The translations under genes were made by a program, and so were the position numbers. A DNA stretch of 64,000 nucleotides, taken from Antedon mediterranea (lineage: Eukaryota; Echinodermata; Crinoidea; Comatulida; Antedonidae). Each line of letters starts with the position of its first letter. The first letter of the stretch is position 1. Positions 10,772 to 22,800 of this stretch are shown here, piece after piece. The stretch covers positions 9,153,001 through 9,217,000 of the forward strand of contig NC_092680.1 in NCBI RefSeq assembly GCF_964355755.1. The letters run 5' to 3'. Below the pieces are notes generated by a model. It was not told where the DNA came from, made no database searches, and saw nothing but the letters and a program-made list of their open reading frames with translations.

Positions 10772-11485
10772 GGCAAAAAAAACCAATTAAAAAGTGACGT
10801 TTAAAAATAAGTTTGTAAAATACTATTGGAAAGGTCTGAAAAAGAATATTAATAGACTCACTAAAGATAATTATTATTCTTAGAAATTAGTAATCAAAGA
10901 TGAAAGCAATGCAATGATGTAGGCCTATAAAATGAAATAGGCCAATAAATACAGGGCATCATAAAGGTGTGTTCAAGCATCACTCACTTTCTTGTTAATT
11001 AAAATCAAATATACATTAATAAATACCTACAATAATGTATTAAAACAAAATTTGAAATGTTAAATCTACTTACAATCTATGATTCGTCAGGTAAGCTGCG
11101 ATTTATAGGCCTGGTCCTGTGAAATGAAAGAAGTAGTGACGCAGACGACGTTGGGAGTATGACACCTGTTTGATAGTCTGCTTATCTCTGGTTTTGGGTA
11201 TCGTATTGGCCATCGAACACAATTAACCACCACATTTCATCACCAGGAACAAACTTGATTACATCATCGAACAGGAAATGACCAATCAACACAAACGTTG
11301 ATCCACGATTTTGATTGAAATAACGTCACGAGCGCACGCTTAACAATTCGAAGTTTTCATATTTTAGTCTACTCTGTAGCAATGTTAGTATACTTATAGG
11401 CATACGGGAGTCACGACTTAAAGTTCAGTGAACTTACTGTGACTTCCATCCACCCACATTTAATATATTTTATGTAAATGTAAAT

Positions 11486-11511
11486 GATATATATATATAT
11501 ATATATATATA
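11486..11511. repeat. (AT)n microsatellite
   Basis: About 13 uninterrupted AT dinucleotides. Nothing else is seen in the flanks apart from a copy-B-specific stretch of about 240 bp (11,335-11,575). Confidence 0.95.
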
Positions 11512-11834
11512 AGTGAGTGGAAAAAATAAATAAACGAAACGAAACGAAGTTTGATTAGTAAAAATCAGAGTGAAGAGTGACATTACACTTTTCCCTGGTA
11601 TAATTCTTCAGTAGATCAAGCAGTGGTGGCGCTATTAAGTGATTTTTTCCGTCTGTCAACAACTTGTGTAATTGAACAATTTTGTTTGAGATAAAAACAT
11701 TAATTCCATGTTTATACCTTAGTCATGACTCGTAAATGTATTCAGACAATTTAGTGTGACATATCGTCCCGGTACAAAACGTAAAGGCAACGTACATGAA
11801 ATCAATGGAGGATTATTATCTTTATAGATTTTTT

Positions 11835-12528
11835 AGTCGCGTGGAAGCGACTCTATAGTTCACTATGTCGGTCGGTCGGTCTGTCGGTCTGTCTGTCGGT
11901 CCGGCATCACTATGCGTTTTATCGCTTTCTGACCTTATCTTGATATCAGTTTAATCTAGCTAAGTCAATTTTTCACAGTATATTCCTTATGGCCAGGAAT
12001 CGATGTGGTTATGTTTTCACGGTGCGCAATAAAAAATTACGCGGTCTACGCACGATTTAATGAAATCACGTTTGTAATCATATCTTCACAACCATGAATC
12101 ACAATTAAATAAAATTTGGTACTCATAAATTTCAGGGCATAAATCATCATATGGCAATACAATTACGTGCGTAGCGCATGTAACGCATGCGTACGCGCGC
12201 TTAAAATTTTCAAAATTTATTTTCGATGAAATAAGAGTACGTTTCAAGCAATTTTAAGCGTTTACAAAATTTCCATGAGTGCGCAGATTTTTGCGCGCGC
12301 ACTGCACATTAAATGTTATTGCGCACTCTTTTTGCCCGATTTCTGTTTTCTTGACTTACTTTTCAACTCGAAATTACGTTATACAAGCACGTCAAAAGTG
12401 ACAGGCTACGCACGTGTAAATTAAAAAATATAACTGTTTTTAAACATTTCAACATTTTTAAACATGTTCAGTAGTTTCGGTCAGTTGGTAGGTTGGTCGG
12501 TCGGTCGGTAAACACTAAGCACGCGACT
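11835..12528. mobile_element. DNA element, about 694 bp, with AGTCGCGT ends and GGTCGG runs
   Basis: The left end is AGTCGCGTGG and the right end is GCACGCGACT, with GGTCGGTCGGTC-type runs just inside each end. The interior (about 11,930-12,420) is closely related to 57,032-57,560. The flanking duplicated sequence continues in copy A without it, so it inserted into copy B after the duplication. Confidence 0.75.
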
Positions 12529-12570
12529 GCAGCCATCTATATGGCCTTGTTTTATCTCGTATTGCCTTGC

Positions 12571-13672
12571 TATAATATTATCACAATTATATCAACTTCA
12601 CATTTTATTCAATTATGAATGTTAGATGTTTGAATAGTATACCAGTACCTACAAAATAGCGGTCTATAAAACAAATGTTTAGTCGGAAAATGGTGATATC
12701 ATGGACAAGAAGACAAAGTATAATCATATTTATATTTAATATTACTAAATGTACAAAATATTACCTTAACATTAACCAACTGTACCTATTTCTAAATTTT
12801 GAACAATAAGAGTGCATACACATTTTAATTAAAAGTATTAATGAGGTGGCAAGAAGAAAGTGTTGTTTCTTAAACTAAATTAAACTAAATTTCTTGTGTT
12901 GCGGTTCCAAAGGAGCGGTAAGCCCACTGTTTGTAGAGGAAATAGAAACCAGCAGAAAAGTAAAATGACAATTAAAATGTAACAAATATTCGTTCAATGA
13001 CCTCAGTTATTAGTACTAGATTTAGGATTATTAGTAAATAATCGTTTACCCTTAAACGAAAAACGATTCTCTTTATACTGTATCTCCACATTTGACATTA
13101 TAATGTCCAGGCCAATACTATAATACTGTATTACTTAATGTAGGCCTCTCCTATGTGGTGATACAAAAAATCGGCTAGAAATGTTTTTGTCTCTTGGATT
13201 TTCTCCTTTTAGGCCTAATATCCATCCTGCAAAATGCTAACATTAACTATAACAGCAGTATGGTCTCACTGTAAACCTACATTCATTTTCATGTACTAAA
13301 CTGTTATGTTCGAATAATGTACAGTAGCAATTGTGATTTTTCAATGTCACTTATACTTGTACAAAACTAAGTGTTTTACTTACACTTATACAAAACTAAG
13401 TGTTTGTATTTAGAATTCTTATCTGAAATATTTTATGTAGATCAGTGTTTTAGCTAAGAAAAGGTCTGACATGAACAATTTTTAAAAGGTGAAATCAAAA
13501 TGTGCTTTAGATCAAAAAAAGTCAGAGAGTTAGGCATATACAGTATAAAGATCTGTTTTAGACCTAGAAAACCTAGAAAAGTCAGATAATGCCTATTCAG
13601 GATAGGTGTTTTACATCTGGAAAAAGATTTTGTTTTTCTACTAGTAACTAAAATCACTCCCTTTTTGCACAT
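12571..13672. other. Spacer between RTK copy A 3' end and the duplicated block of copy B
   Basis: No coding sequence or recognisable element. It contains a small local duplication near 13,340-13,410 (CACTTATAC...ACAAAACTAAGTG twice) and two TAGGCCT words. It should hold the 3' flank of copy A. Confidence 0.6.
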
Positions 13673-13678
13673 TTTATT
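13673..13678 (-). other. Possible polyadenylation signal of RTK copy A
   Basis: A canonical AATAAA on the minus strand, 33 bp past the stop codon. It would give a very short 3' UTR. Other A+T-rich candidates exist further on. Confidence 0.4.
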
Positions 13679-13710
13679 CAGCATAGATCATTACTTTGGT
13701 GGCTGAGTTC

Positions 13711-13888
13711 TTAGACATTATCCAGCGAACTGGTTGTACCTTTCTGGATCAAACTCGTCATTGCACATATGTCAGTTTCTAAATAATCTGAATCCATTTC
13801 AAGCAGTTTATCAAACGTCAAAAATAAGTCGTTAAATGTTGGTCGCTGATTAGGAATAGCTTTCCAGCATTCTAGCATAATTTCATAT
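13711..13888 (-). CDS. RTK copy A exon 17: alpha-H and I helices, C-tail and stop
   Basis: 178 bp encoding [18 protein letters not shown] and a 40-residue tail ending SSLDNV and TAA. The tail carries one tyrosine in the sequence SDYLE, a possible phosphorylation and docking site. Confidence 0.9.
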
Positions 13889-16800
13889 CTGATGGAATAA
13901 AACACAGTATTCTGTTAAATGTCCCGTGTCATTCAGCTTTTATCCTAAATTCTTGTAATGACTTTGAAAGTACCACATATGCGTTGGATAAAAAAAACTA
14001 CTATTAGTATAAATAAGTCAGTAAAATAAGTGAATTATGGATATTCAGGAAGAAAGCAACGAGTTATTTATAGAGGAGAAACTTGTAAAATCAGGTGTTC
14101 CCAAGGACTATTGGGCCATTGTTATTTTTATTTTATGCGAGTGTATTAAAAAAGAACAATAAAATGTTATTTTATAGATTAGAAAATCCTTTCTAAAATA
14201 TTTTTACACAATTGGGTAAGTAAACTTATTATTTTCAGTTATATTAAGATTTCCTTAGTTGGGTAGGAAAATACAGCACTAACGATACTGATTATTAACC
14301 GAATTAAGTCGAATAAAATAAGGCTTGGATGAGGTGTAGCTTATATTTCCTAGAAATAAAACATGATAACAACATATGAACTTTATCATGTTATAATTCT
14401 TTTAAGTTCAATGAAAAAAAGAAAGCAATATTAAAAAACTCGACAGACTAGAAACAATGTTTAAATCTTTTTTTTTCAAAGCTGGTTTTAGATATATATA
14501 ACGAGTGAATTAAATAACAGAATTACATGTGTATTGGACATTCGTCAGGCCTCTCCATTCTGTACCCAGTTGAAAGTTTTTGAATGACAGAAGATGCGTC
14601 CATTTCAGGATAAGGCATTCCTCCATTGGTGTAAATCTCATATAATACAATTCCAAACGACCATCTGAAAGATTACAAAACAACATATTATTCTTTTTCT
14701 GATTTAAACAAAATCAACAGTACGATTTAATTGATTGAATATAAGTACAAATTTTAATTGAATAAGTACCAACTTTTATTGAATTTAAATAAGTGTCAAA
14801 TTTATTGAATTTGAATAAGTAACAAATTTTATTGAATTTGAATAAGCTCCAATTTTGATATAAATTTGAAACAGGATTTGGTGAGTCGGTAACAGAGTTT
14901 GAGATACATTTCTGGGATGTGTCGTAAAATTCTTAATCGGTGAAAAGTCTTTTTTCTTTTAAACCTCAAGTTTTTTTAACTTACACATCGCTCTTAATTG
15001 TGCATTTACCCTCTTCGTTTGTCTCCAAACTGACCCATTTGATTGGACGCTTCTTCTCCGGAGCAAGACGTTTGTATCCGCTCTGATAAATGTCATCAGC
15101 CAATCCAAAGTCGGATATCTTTACTATCATTCCTGTTCCTACTAAAACATTGCGGGCTGCCAAATCACCATGGTAATATCTCGTTTTTGATAAATAATCC
15201 TTGAATCAATTTAATAAAATATTTTAAAGTAAATTGTGGTTTTGAATGTAATTACAGTATTACTAGATAATCCAAACAAGTTTACTCCTCATCCTCTATT
15301 GCTCGATTGGAATACAGTAGGCATATATCACACCCAAACCAATCCAAAATGTTTGTTAGTGATTTTCCGATTTATAATACATTTCTTACAAAACAAGAAA
15401 CCCGTGGTCATGTCTGTAGGCGTCATCCAACAACAAATACAGTACTCCAATTTTCAAATAAATGGGAATGAGATGAAAAAATGAAATGAAAATGTTAATG
15501 ATTTATATTTACCATGCCTCTTGCGATTTGTCTTGCAATTTGTATTCTATTTTCCTCCGTAAGATCGTAAATTGGATCTTCTATTGCAAATTTTGGCTGT
15601 GAAAACCAAGTTAAAATATATGAAGTAGGCCTATATTATAGTATTTTTATAATACATGTATAGTTTCTCATTTTGGTCATCCTCGGAATATGACATGATC
15701 TACCTTATGGATGGGAATATATTGAACATGTTCACATATACATTATAATACACTAAAATTCACTAAAAATAGCGCCACACATCGAACATTATAACAACGT
15801 TGCTGTGAAACCATTGAATAATATCTTCTGAATAAGATCATATGAATAATATGTTAGTGTAGTGTGATGTGTATGTACGTAGAGTGAAATGTATCCTAAT
15901 TTACAGTATATCACGAGCTGATTCGTTGCCTCAAAAGTAATGTATTAATGATTTAGATTTAGTCTTATTACTTGGCAAAATGTTATTTACTTGCTTTGTA
16001 TGTATGTTTGTTAGCACGACAGCATCTACAATTTTCAAGTTATCATTCTCAATTTACTTACTTAATACTTACAGAACATGCCAATTGAAATTTAAGAAAA
16101 TCGGTTCATCATTAACTTTACAATAACAAAAAAGAAAAATTTGTATTCTTTTAACATTAGGCGAAATATCAACATGCGCCATCTGTGGCAATATTTTGCC
16201 AATTACTTCACTCAGTTTCTGAGTGCTTTCATTTTACATCGTTTGTTACCTTGCATCTCTGCAAAAAGTGAAGCAGGTCTCCGTACCGCATATACTCTGT
16301 AATCAAATAGTATGGTTCCTTCAGTGTACAACACCCTAATACACTTAGTATATTTGCATGATTGCCTATGTCATCGATCAATCTTATTTCGTCAAGGAAA
16401 TCCTCTTTCATTGCTTGCGATGCATTTGCTGAGAAATTAATTGCAAAATAAACAAATTAAACATTTAATTTCTATACTTATAGGGAGACACGAGTTTTTA
16501 AAATACAGTAAGCAGTAAGTCAATGTAGAGATTGTAATCACAGAGCATGATACTGTATCTCTGTTAATGTGAATAGTAGGCATAACATGTTTAAACCATA
16601 TGCGCAAGTTTTTTAACCAACCAAAGCAATTGATTTTTTGTATAATCTGGTCAACTCGGTGGTCCTTGCGTCCTAGTGGATCCAATTTCTAGGACCAATA
16701 CATAAATTAATGTTAAGCCGTCCTACTTACATCATAACATGTTATTATACATAAATAGTATTTAACTAATACTATTATTAAGAGAATTATTGAAAATCAA

Positions 16801-19800
16801 AAAAATATAATAGTACATTTTCCTAAAATATATCAAAATGTACTTATTTTAAAATTGAAATCAACCGTGTGGTTTAGCAGCCCATTATATTGACCACGAT
16901 CAACCAACTTTTGTTATTCCTTGTTTTATCAAATTTACATTCTTTATTAATTACTATTTGTCTTACATTTTAAGCACTTTACCGCAACTTGGACATAATC
17001 AACTCCTCCATCAATTCCTAGAGCGTAACCTTTATAAACAATACCAAACTGGCCGCTGCCGAGAACCTCTTCGAGTTTTAGGAGATGTCGACCAAACTCT
17101 AGATCTCCGTATTCACTTTCCTTTAAACATTCTTCAATATCTGAGTAAAAAAAAGAAATTATTTATTGTGTGTGTTTTTTGAAAAAATAAACAAAATCTT
17201 CCCAGCAATAACCAAGGAAGAGGTATTGTCAACATACTTCACCCCGTTGTTTAATGCAGACACAAAATAAAGATTATTATGCTATAAATACTGTATAAAT
17301 ATAATTATAACATTTAATTTTCATCTTTTAAAGAATAATTTTTTTTCTCAAATACTTTACCTTTCAATGCGTTTACATGTCAATGTAGTAACGTTTACAA
17401 AACGTATTTACTACATTTTACGCACTAAAATTATTCTTTGATAATTGAAAATAATACTGTACTGCAGTAAATTCAGTCGTAATTTTTATTTCAGCTGTGG
17501 AAAAAAAGGACATTTTGGTGTTCGAATGAGTTTGTTTAAAAAGCACTTTACATTATGGTGTGTTAGGTAATATCATATATCATTATCTCACCGCTGCCAT
17601 AATGAACAATACAAACATACAGAAAGACGTTTGTTGCATACTGTATTATAGCATCCTATTTTAAAGGCCAGGTGCGGGCAAAACTTTCTATTGATCATAC
17701 ATTCCAGTAATTATCGATCTATAGTTTCCCCTATGTTTCATCTTTTTGGGATTTTATTTGTGTTACACGAGCTTATTGAAAATAAGCACTTTCTTATAGT
17801 TCAAATTACACAGCAAAATCTCTATTCTTTTGTACACAAATGTTGTAAATTTAGAGGCATTTTTAAAAAGCTATGAAAAATAAATATAAGTGATATAACT
17901 TTAATTTTACGTTTCTGGTATTTTTTATTCAATTTCAGAGTTTTATTTTTATGCTATCGCAAAAATTATCCACCGTATATCCACCGTCTTTTTTTTACCT
18001 TCTAGGGAGTCAGCAGACATGTTATTACATTAGGCTAAACTACCTAACTACTGAAAAAAAGTCTTCCTGGTTTTCATAGCAGAATTTTGTCAAAGTTTGT
18101 AAATGACAATTTTATAGGAAATTAATGTTTTTTCGTCTAGATTTCTATTATAAATATTTGATTTATGTACAATTAACCAGATATTATGTTTAAAATCCAT
18201 GCCTGTACCTGAGCTTTAAAACTGTCTGTAACCAGAATAAATGAATTCCATCAACCATTTTGTCGGCTAAGATTATTTTTATTAGACAAATAATCATTCA
18301 GTAGAAATTACAGTTAGAGACGAAAGTTAGGTATAGAATGTGATTCATTTATTTCTTTATTGACCCTTATCATGGTATGAAAGAACATTCTTTCAACCTT
18401 ATACAAAAAAAAACCAAACACTTCCAGACATAAATAAATATTTGGTCTTATACATGAATTTATATATCGAAAGCAACATCTAACTAAAACAAATACAACA
18501 TTTTGTGAATAAATTTAGCTAAGTTTGAGATTTTTTTTGGATCTGGTATTAGTAATTAGGCGGGTGATATAATACCTTTAAATGTATATTTGGTGCATGG
18601 TAAAAAGTAAGGGGCAAATAGATTGTAAACAGATAAGTGATAGTTTGTTAAACCGGACGCAAGTTGGTAATGGACATCCCACTACAATACTTACTTTAAG
18701 AATTGAAAAAAAATTGCTGACGTATTATTTTAACTTCAAACTTACCCTTCTCGTCAATTCCCTTTGACACGCTTACGGTGTCGGGATCACGCTTGAAATG
18801 TGGCATTGAACGTAAACGTTTTCGACGAACGGAATAACCGCATGAAATGAATGTACACGCAATTGATACGGCGACAACCATCACAATCACTATGATATAG
18901 GTGCTTGAAGACCCTTGAGTTGTCTTACCTTTAAAAAAAAAAATATATATATATATATATGATGCATTGTTTAGTACATTTGAAGTAGGACTGATCGATT
19001 TAGACATACAGTAACATGCCAATAAGCTGCCGCATTTATTAAAAAATGCGTTTAAGAATAAATATTGCTCTGAATACAACGATAACAGTACAATTATATT
19101 ATTATTAAAGAAGTACTGTACTGTAATAATGAATCACTGTAGAATAATATCAGTCATGGAATTTGAAGTCAGTACCGTTAACCGTTAATACTTAATAGCT
19201 CAGCAGCTTTCACATTTATATTGTTTACTAGCAATTATACCAGCCCCAGGGCGGGTTTCAACATTAGTTTAAAGCCTTTTCAGTACATAACTATATACAT
19301 ATACTCCACCCCTTTTCAATAACACACCACACTCATTTTTTTTAAACAAATTCTTCCCAGAACAACTTTAGCTTCAAAATGAGAGTGGTATACATAGCTT
19401 TCTCTCTCATCTCACCATCCAAGCCATAATCAACAAAACCTTAACTTCTCCCCTGGACAGTTCAAATGTAGTAATATAACTTTTCCTATTACAATTCCAA
19501 TCATTTTGGCTACTTCATTAGGCCAGCATTTTCGGTCCTCCTCCCCCTTCAAACACACCCAAGATACTGGGTAATGTGTTTAAGAAGGTTCCAATAAAAA
19601 TTATGTTAGCCATAACTCAAAAACCATAATCCCTCAGTTTTCAAACGTAGTTTAAAACATTCCCAATACAGTTTCGGTCTTGGTGATAGGCCTACATCCC
19701 CACACTCCCATCCCCTTTCCAGGGATAATTAAAATGCTTTAACATTTTCCAACCACAATTCCCGGTACAATTGCGATCATTCTGATACCCCATATTATGT

Positions 19801-22800
19801 ATGGTTACACGCAGACACAGAATTTTGTATAACGAACAAACATCGAAAGTGGGCCATTTTGACCACATTGTGGCCCCTAACTTGGATTCTAGATGGCAGG
19901 TGATGTTCAAATATTGTAGTAGAACACAGTTACAGTAAAGACCGTGTATATATATTTAGACAGGAATAGATGTCTGTAATGAGACAATCCAAGAGACCGA
20001 TACATAGCTGGATATGGTTAAAGTACTTTGCTAAATGTGTAAATGAATAGGTGTCATATTGGTTAATGATTAAAATATGTACTATATTTCCCCAAACGCA
20101 TTCCTGAGGATAATTCAAATACTGTAAAACATTTGTAGTATAATTTTACAATTCGATAGCCTACAACCCCGAGTCCATGCAAAAATGACATCACAAACCA
20201 CCCTCCACCCTCCCACAAAAAAACCAGGACTCGGGGAATTGTTTTAATGTAGTTTAAAACCTTCCCGGTACAATTGCGATCATTTTGATACCCTATATGT
20301 ATGGTTACGTGCAGAAACAGAAATTTGTATAACGAACAGACAAACAAAGTGGGTCATTTTGACCACTAGATGTCGGATGATGTTGAAATGTAGTTTAGAA
20401 CCTTCCCGGTACAATTCCGGTCATTTTGATGCCCAATATGTAAGGTTATGTGTAGTAACAAAAATGTGTATAACGAACAAACAAACAGACAAACGTACAA
20501 AGTCTCCCACTTATAATATAGATTACTAGCAATTATACCCGCCCCAGGGCGGGTTTCAAAATTAGTTTAAAGGCTTCTCAGTATAACACCCAACGCCAGT
20601 ATGTCCCTATACTTACCACACCCCACACTCTTTTTTGAAAACAAACGCTTCCCAGAAAAAATTAAACTTCAAATGAGAGGGGTATACATAGCTAAAGATA
20701 GGCCTATGGTTTAAGTACGTTGTAAACTTTGTAAATGAATAGGTGTCATATAGGCTGATAATTAAAATATCTAATTTTGATCTGCGGGCCCTCAGCCTTC
20801 TTTCTCCTCTCACCATCCCACCCACAATTAACAAACCATAACAACTCTACCCCTGGACAGTTCGAATTTAGTAACTTTTCCTAGTAAAATTCCAATCATA
20901 TACTTCATTACTCCAGTATTTCCGCTACGCTCTTCCTCCCTCCCAACACACCCCAGACACTGGGTGATGTGTTTAAGAGGGTTCCAGTACAAATTATGTT
21001 AGCCATCACTCCCACTTTCAAACAATTTCCTACCACAATTATGGTCATTTTGATAACCTACTACACCTAGCCTAAGGCCACTATTCCATGAACTCCAACT
21101 TTTACACCCTATCTCCCAGCCCCACTCTCCCACCAATTCCCCTTCCCCCTTTTTGAAATGTAGTTTGAAACCTTCCCGGTACAATTGCGATCATTTTAAT
21201 ACCCCATATGTATGGTTACGTGCAGAAACAGAAATTTGTATAACGAACAAACATCGAAAGTGGAGAAAAGTGGGCCATTTTGACCACATTCAATAACACC
21301 CCATACTCTTTCATAAAAACAAAGTCTTCCCAGTGATGGACAAATTCAATTCAACCTAAGCTTCAAATTGAGAGGAGTATACATAGCTATGATGGGTCTA
21401 ATAATGGATGAAGTACGTTGTAAATTGTGTAAATGAATAGGTTTCATATTGGCTGATAATTAAAATATCTAATTTAGATACTGCGGTCCCCCAGCCTTCT
21501 GTCTCCTTTCACCACCCCAGCCACCATCAACAAACCTTTTCTCCTCCCCTGGACAGTTCAAATATAGTAACTTTCCCTAGTACAATTCCAATCATATAGG
21601 CTACTTCATTACACTAGTATTTCGCTCCTCCTCCGCCTACAAATACACCCCAGACACACTGGGTGATGTGTTGAAGACGGTTCCAGTACAAATTAATGTT
21701 ATTATCACTCCCAACCCATAATCCCTCAGTGGCAGTTTTCAAATGTAGTTTAAAACATTCCAAAATACAGTTTCGGTCATGGTGATAGGCCTACATCCCC
21801 ACCCCTAACTCCCAGCCGCTTCCCAGGGATAATTAATAACATTTTCCAACCACAATTCTGGTGTAAGCAAAATCCCCACTATCCTCTGAACCCCACTCTC
21901 TCACAATTGACGTTTTTCCCGTGGAGGTATAGTGATGTAGTATAAGATACAAACACTTGATAAATTAATAAATGATCGCATCTTTTGTCCTTGTTCTGAG
22001 TCTAAAATTATATTATGCTAGAAAGTCAGAACGGTCTTTATCTGATGCTGAGTAATATCCCTCATAAATATTAATGCATTCTACATCCTTAATGTCAATG
22101 TAATTTTGATCATCTTATAAATTGTTCTATTGGTTGCATTATATCTTTGCATCATTTCTGTACAAGCATCACCCCTGAGAATATAGAGTTAGAATATAAA
22201 TGTATTTTACGTTTTACGTACATTCCAATTTATACAGTAAGAGTAATGTTTACTTACTAAAGCAATAGCTGCATCAAGCAGTATAACAAGCAGTTATAAC
22301 AATATTATACTATACTACATAGCAATGTTTTTTCTGATAAAAAGAAAAGTACACCAACAGCAGTTTTAAATAATTAAATCGAAGCAGTTGCTGTGAAGAC
22401 CATTTCTGTTAGTAGGTTATAGAAATTATATTGTGAATATATGGAATTTTGAGAAAACTGTAAACATTGTCATTGGGACATTGTTTTAGCCTACCTGGTA
22501 TTTCTGTAGGCGATTCAAGTTCTGAAGTGTTGAATTGTACTACTGTTGTTATGCCTGCCCTTCCTTCACTAGTTAACCCAACCATCTGAAAATACACACA
22601 ATAATTTCCAATAAAACACAAAACTGGCTTGAATCACGGATGGAAACTAATTCTTTGTTTAGGACGTTAATTGTATATCTTATATCACCTTTTACCTGAT
22701 TTTTTAATTATTATTTTAAATATTAAAATATACATTTGAAATAATACATAATTGTCTTTGAAATTGAGTACTGTTGAGCCTAGGCTCTTGAACAATCTGT

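Larger units (their letters stand above)
8048..11074 (-). promoter_or_regulatory. Upstream region of RTK copy B with a possible 5' UTR intron
   Basis: There is no coding sequence here. On the minus strand a possible acceptor (TTTGTTTATAGCAG) lies about 10 bp before the start codon, and a donor ATT|GTAAGTAG ends a possible 5' UTR exon at 11,074. The same pair occurs in copy A (donor after 31,313). If used, the promoter would lie beyond 11,100. A TATATAGAGAG string on the plus strand near 8,400 is an alternative divergent promoter. These are splice-signal inferences only. Confidence 0.3.
575..12570. repeat. Segmental tandem duplication, copy B
   Basis: This block matches 19,030-32,170 in the same orientation. 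Exons, introns and upstream sequence align nearly base for base, broken by copy-specific insertions. Anchors are 575-690 with 19,030-19,130, 2,941-3,153 with 22,409-22,621, 7,969-8,047 with 28,483-28,561, and 11,590-11,720 with 31,575-32,050. The boundaries are judged by eye and are approximate. Confidence 0.9.
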
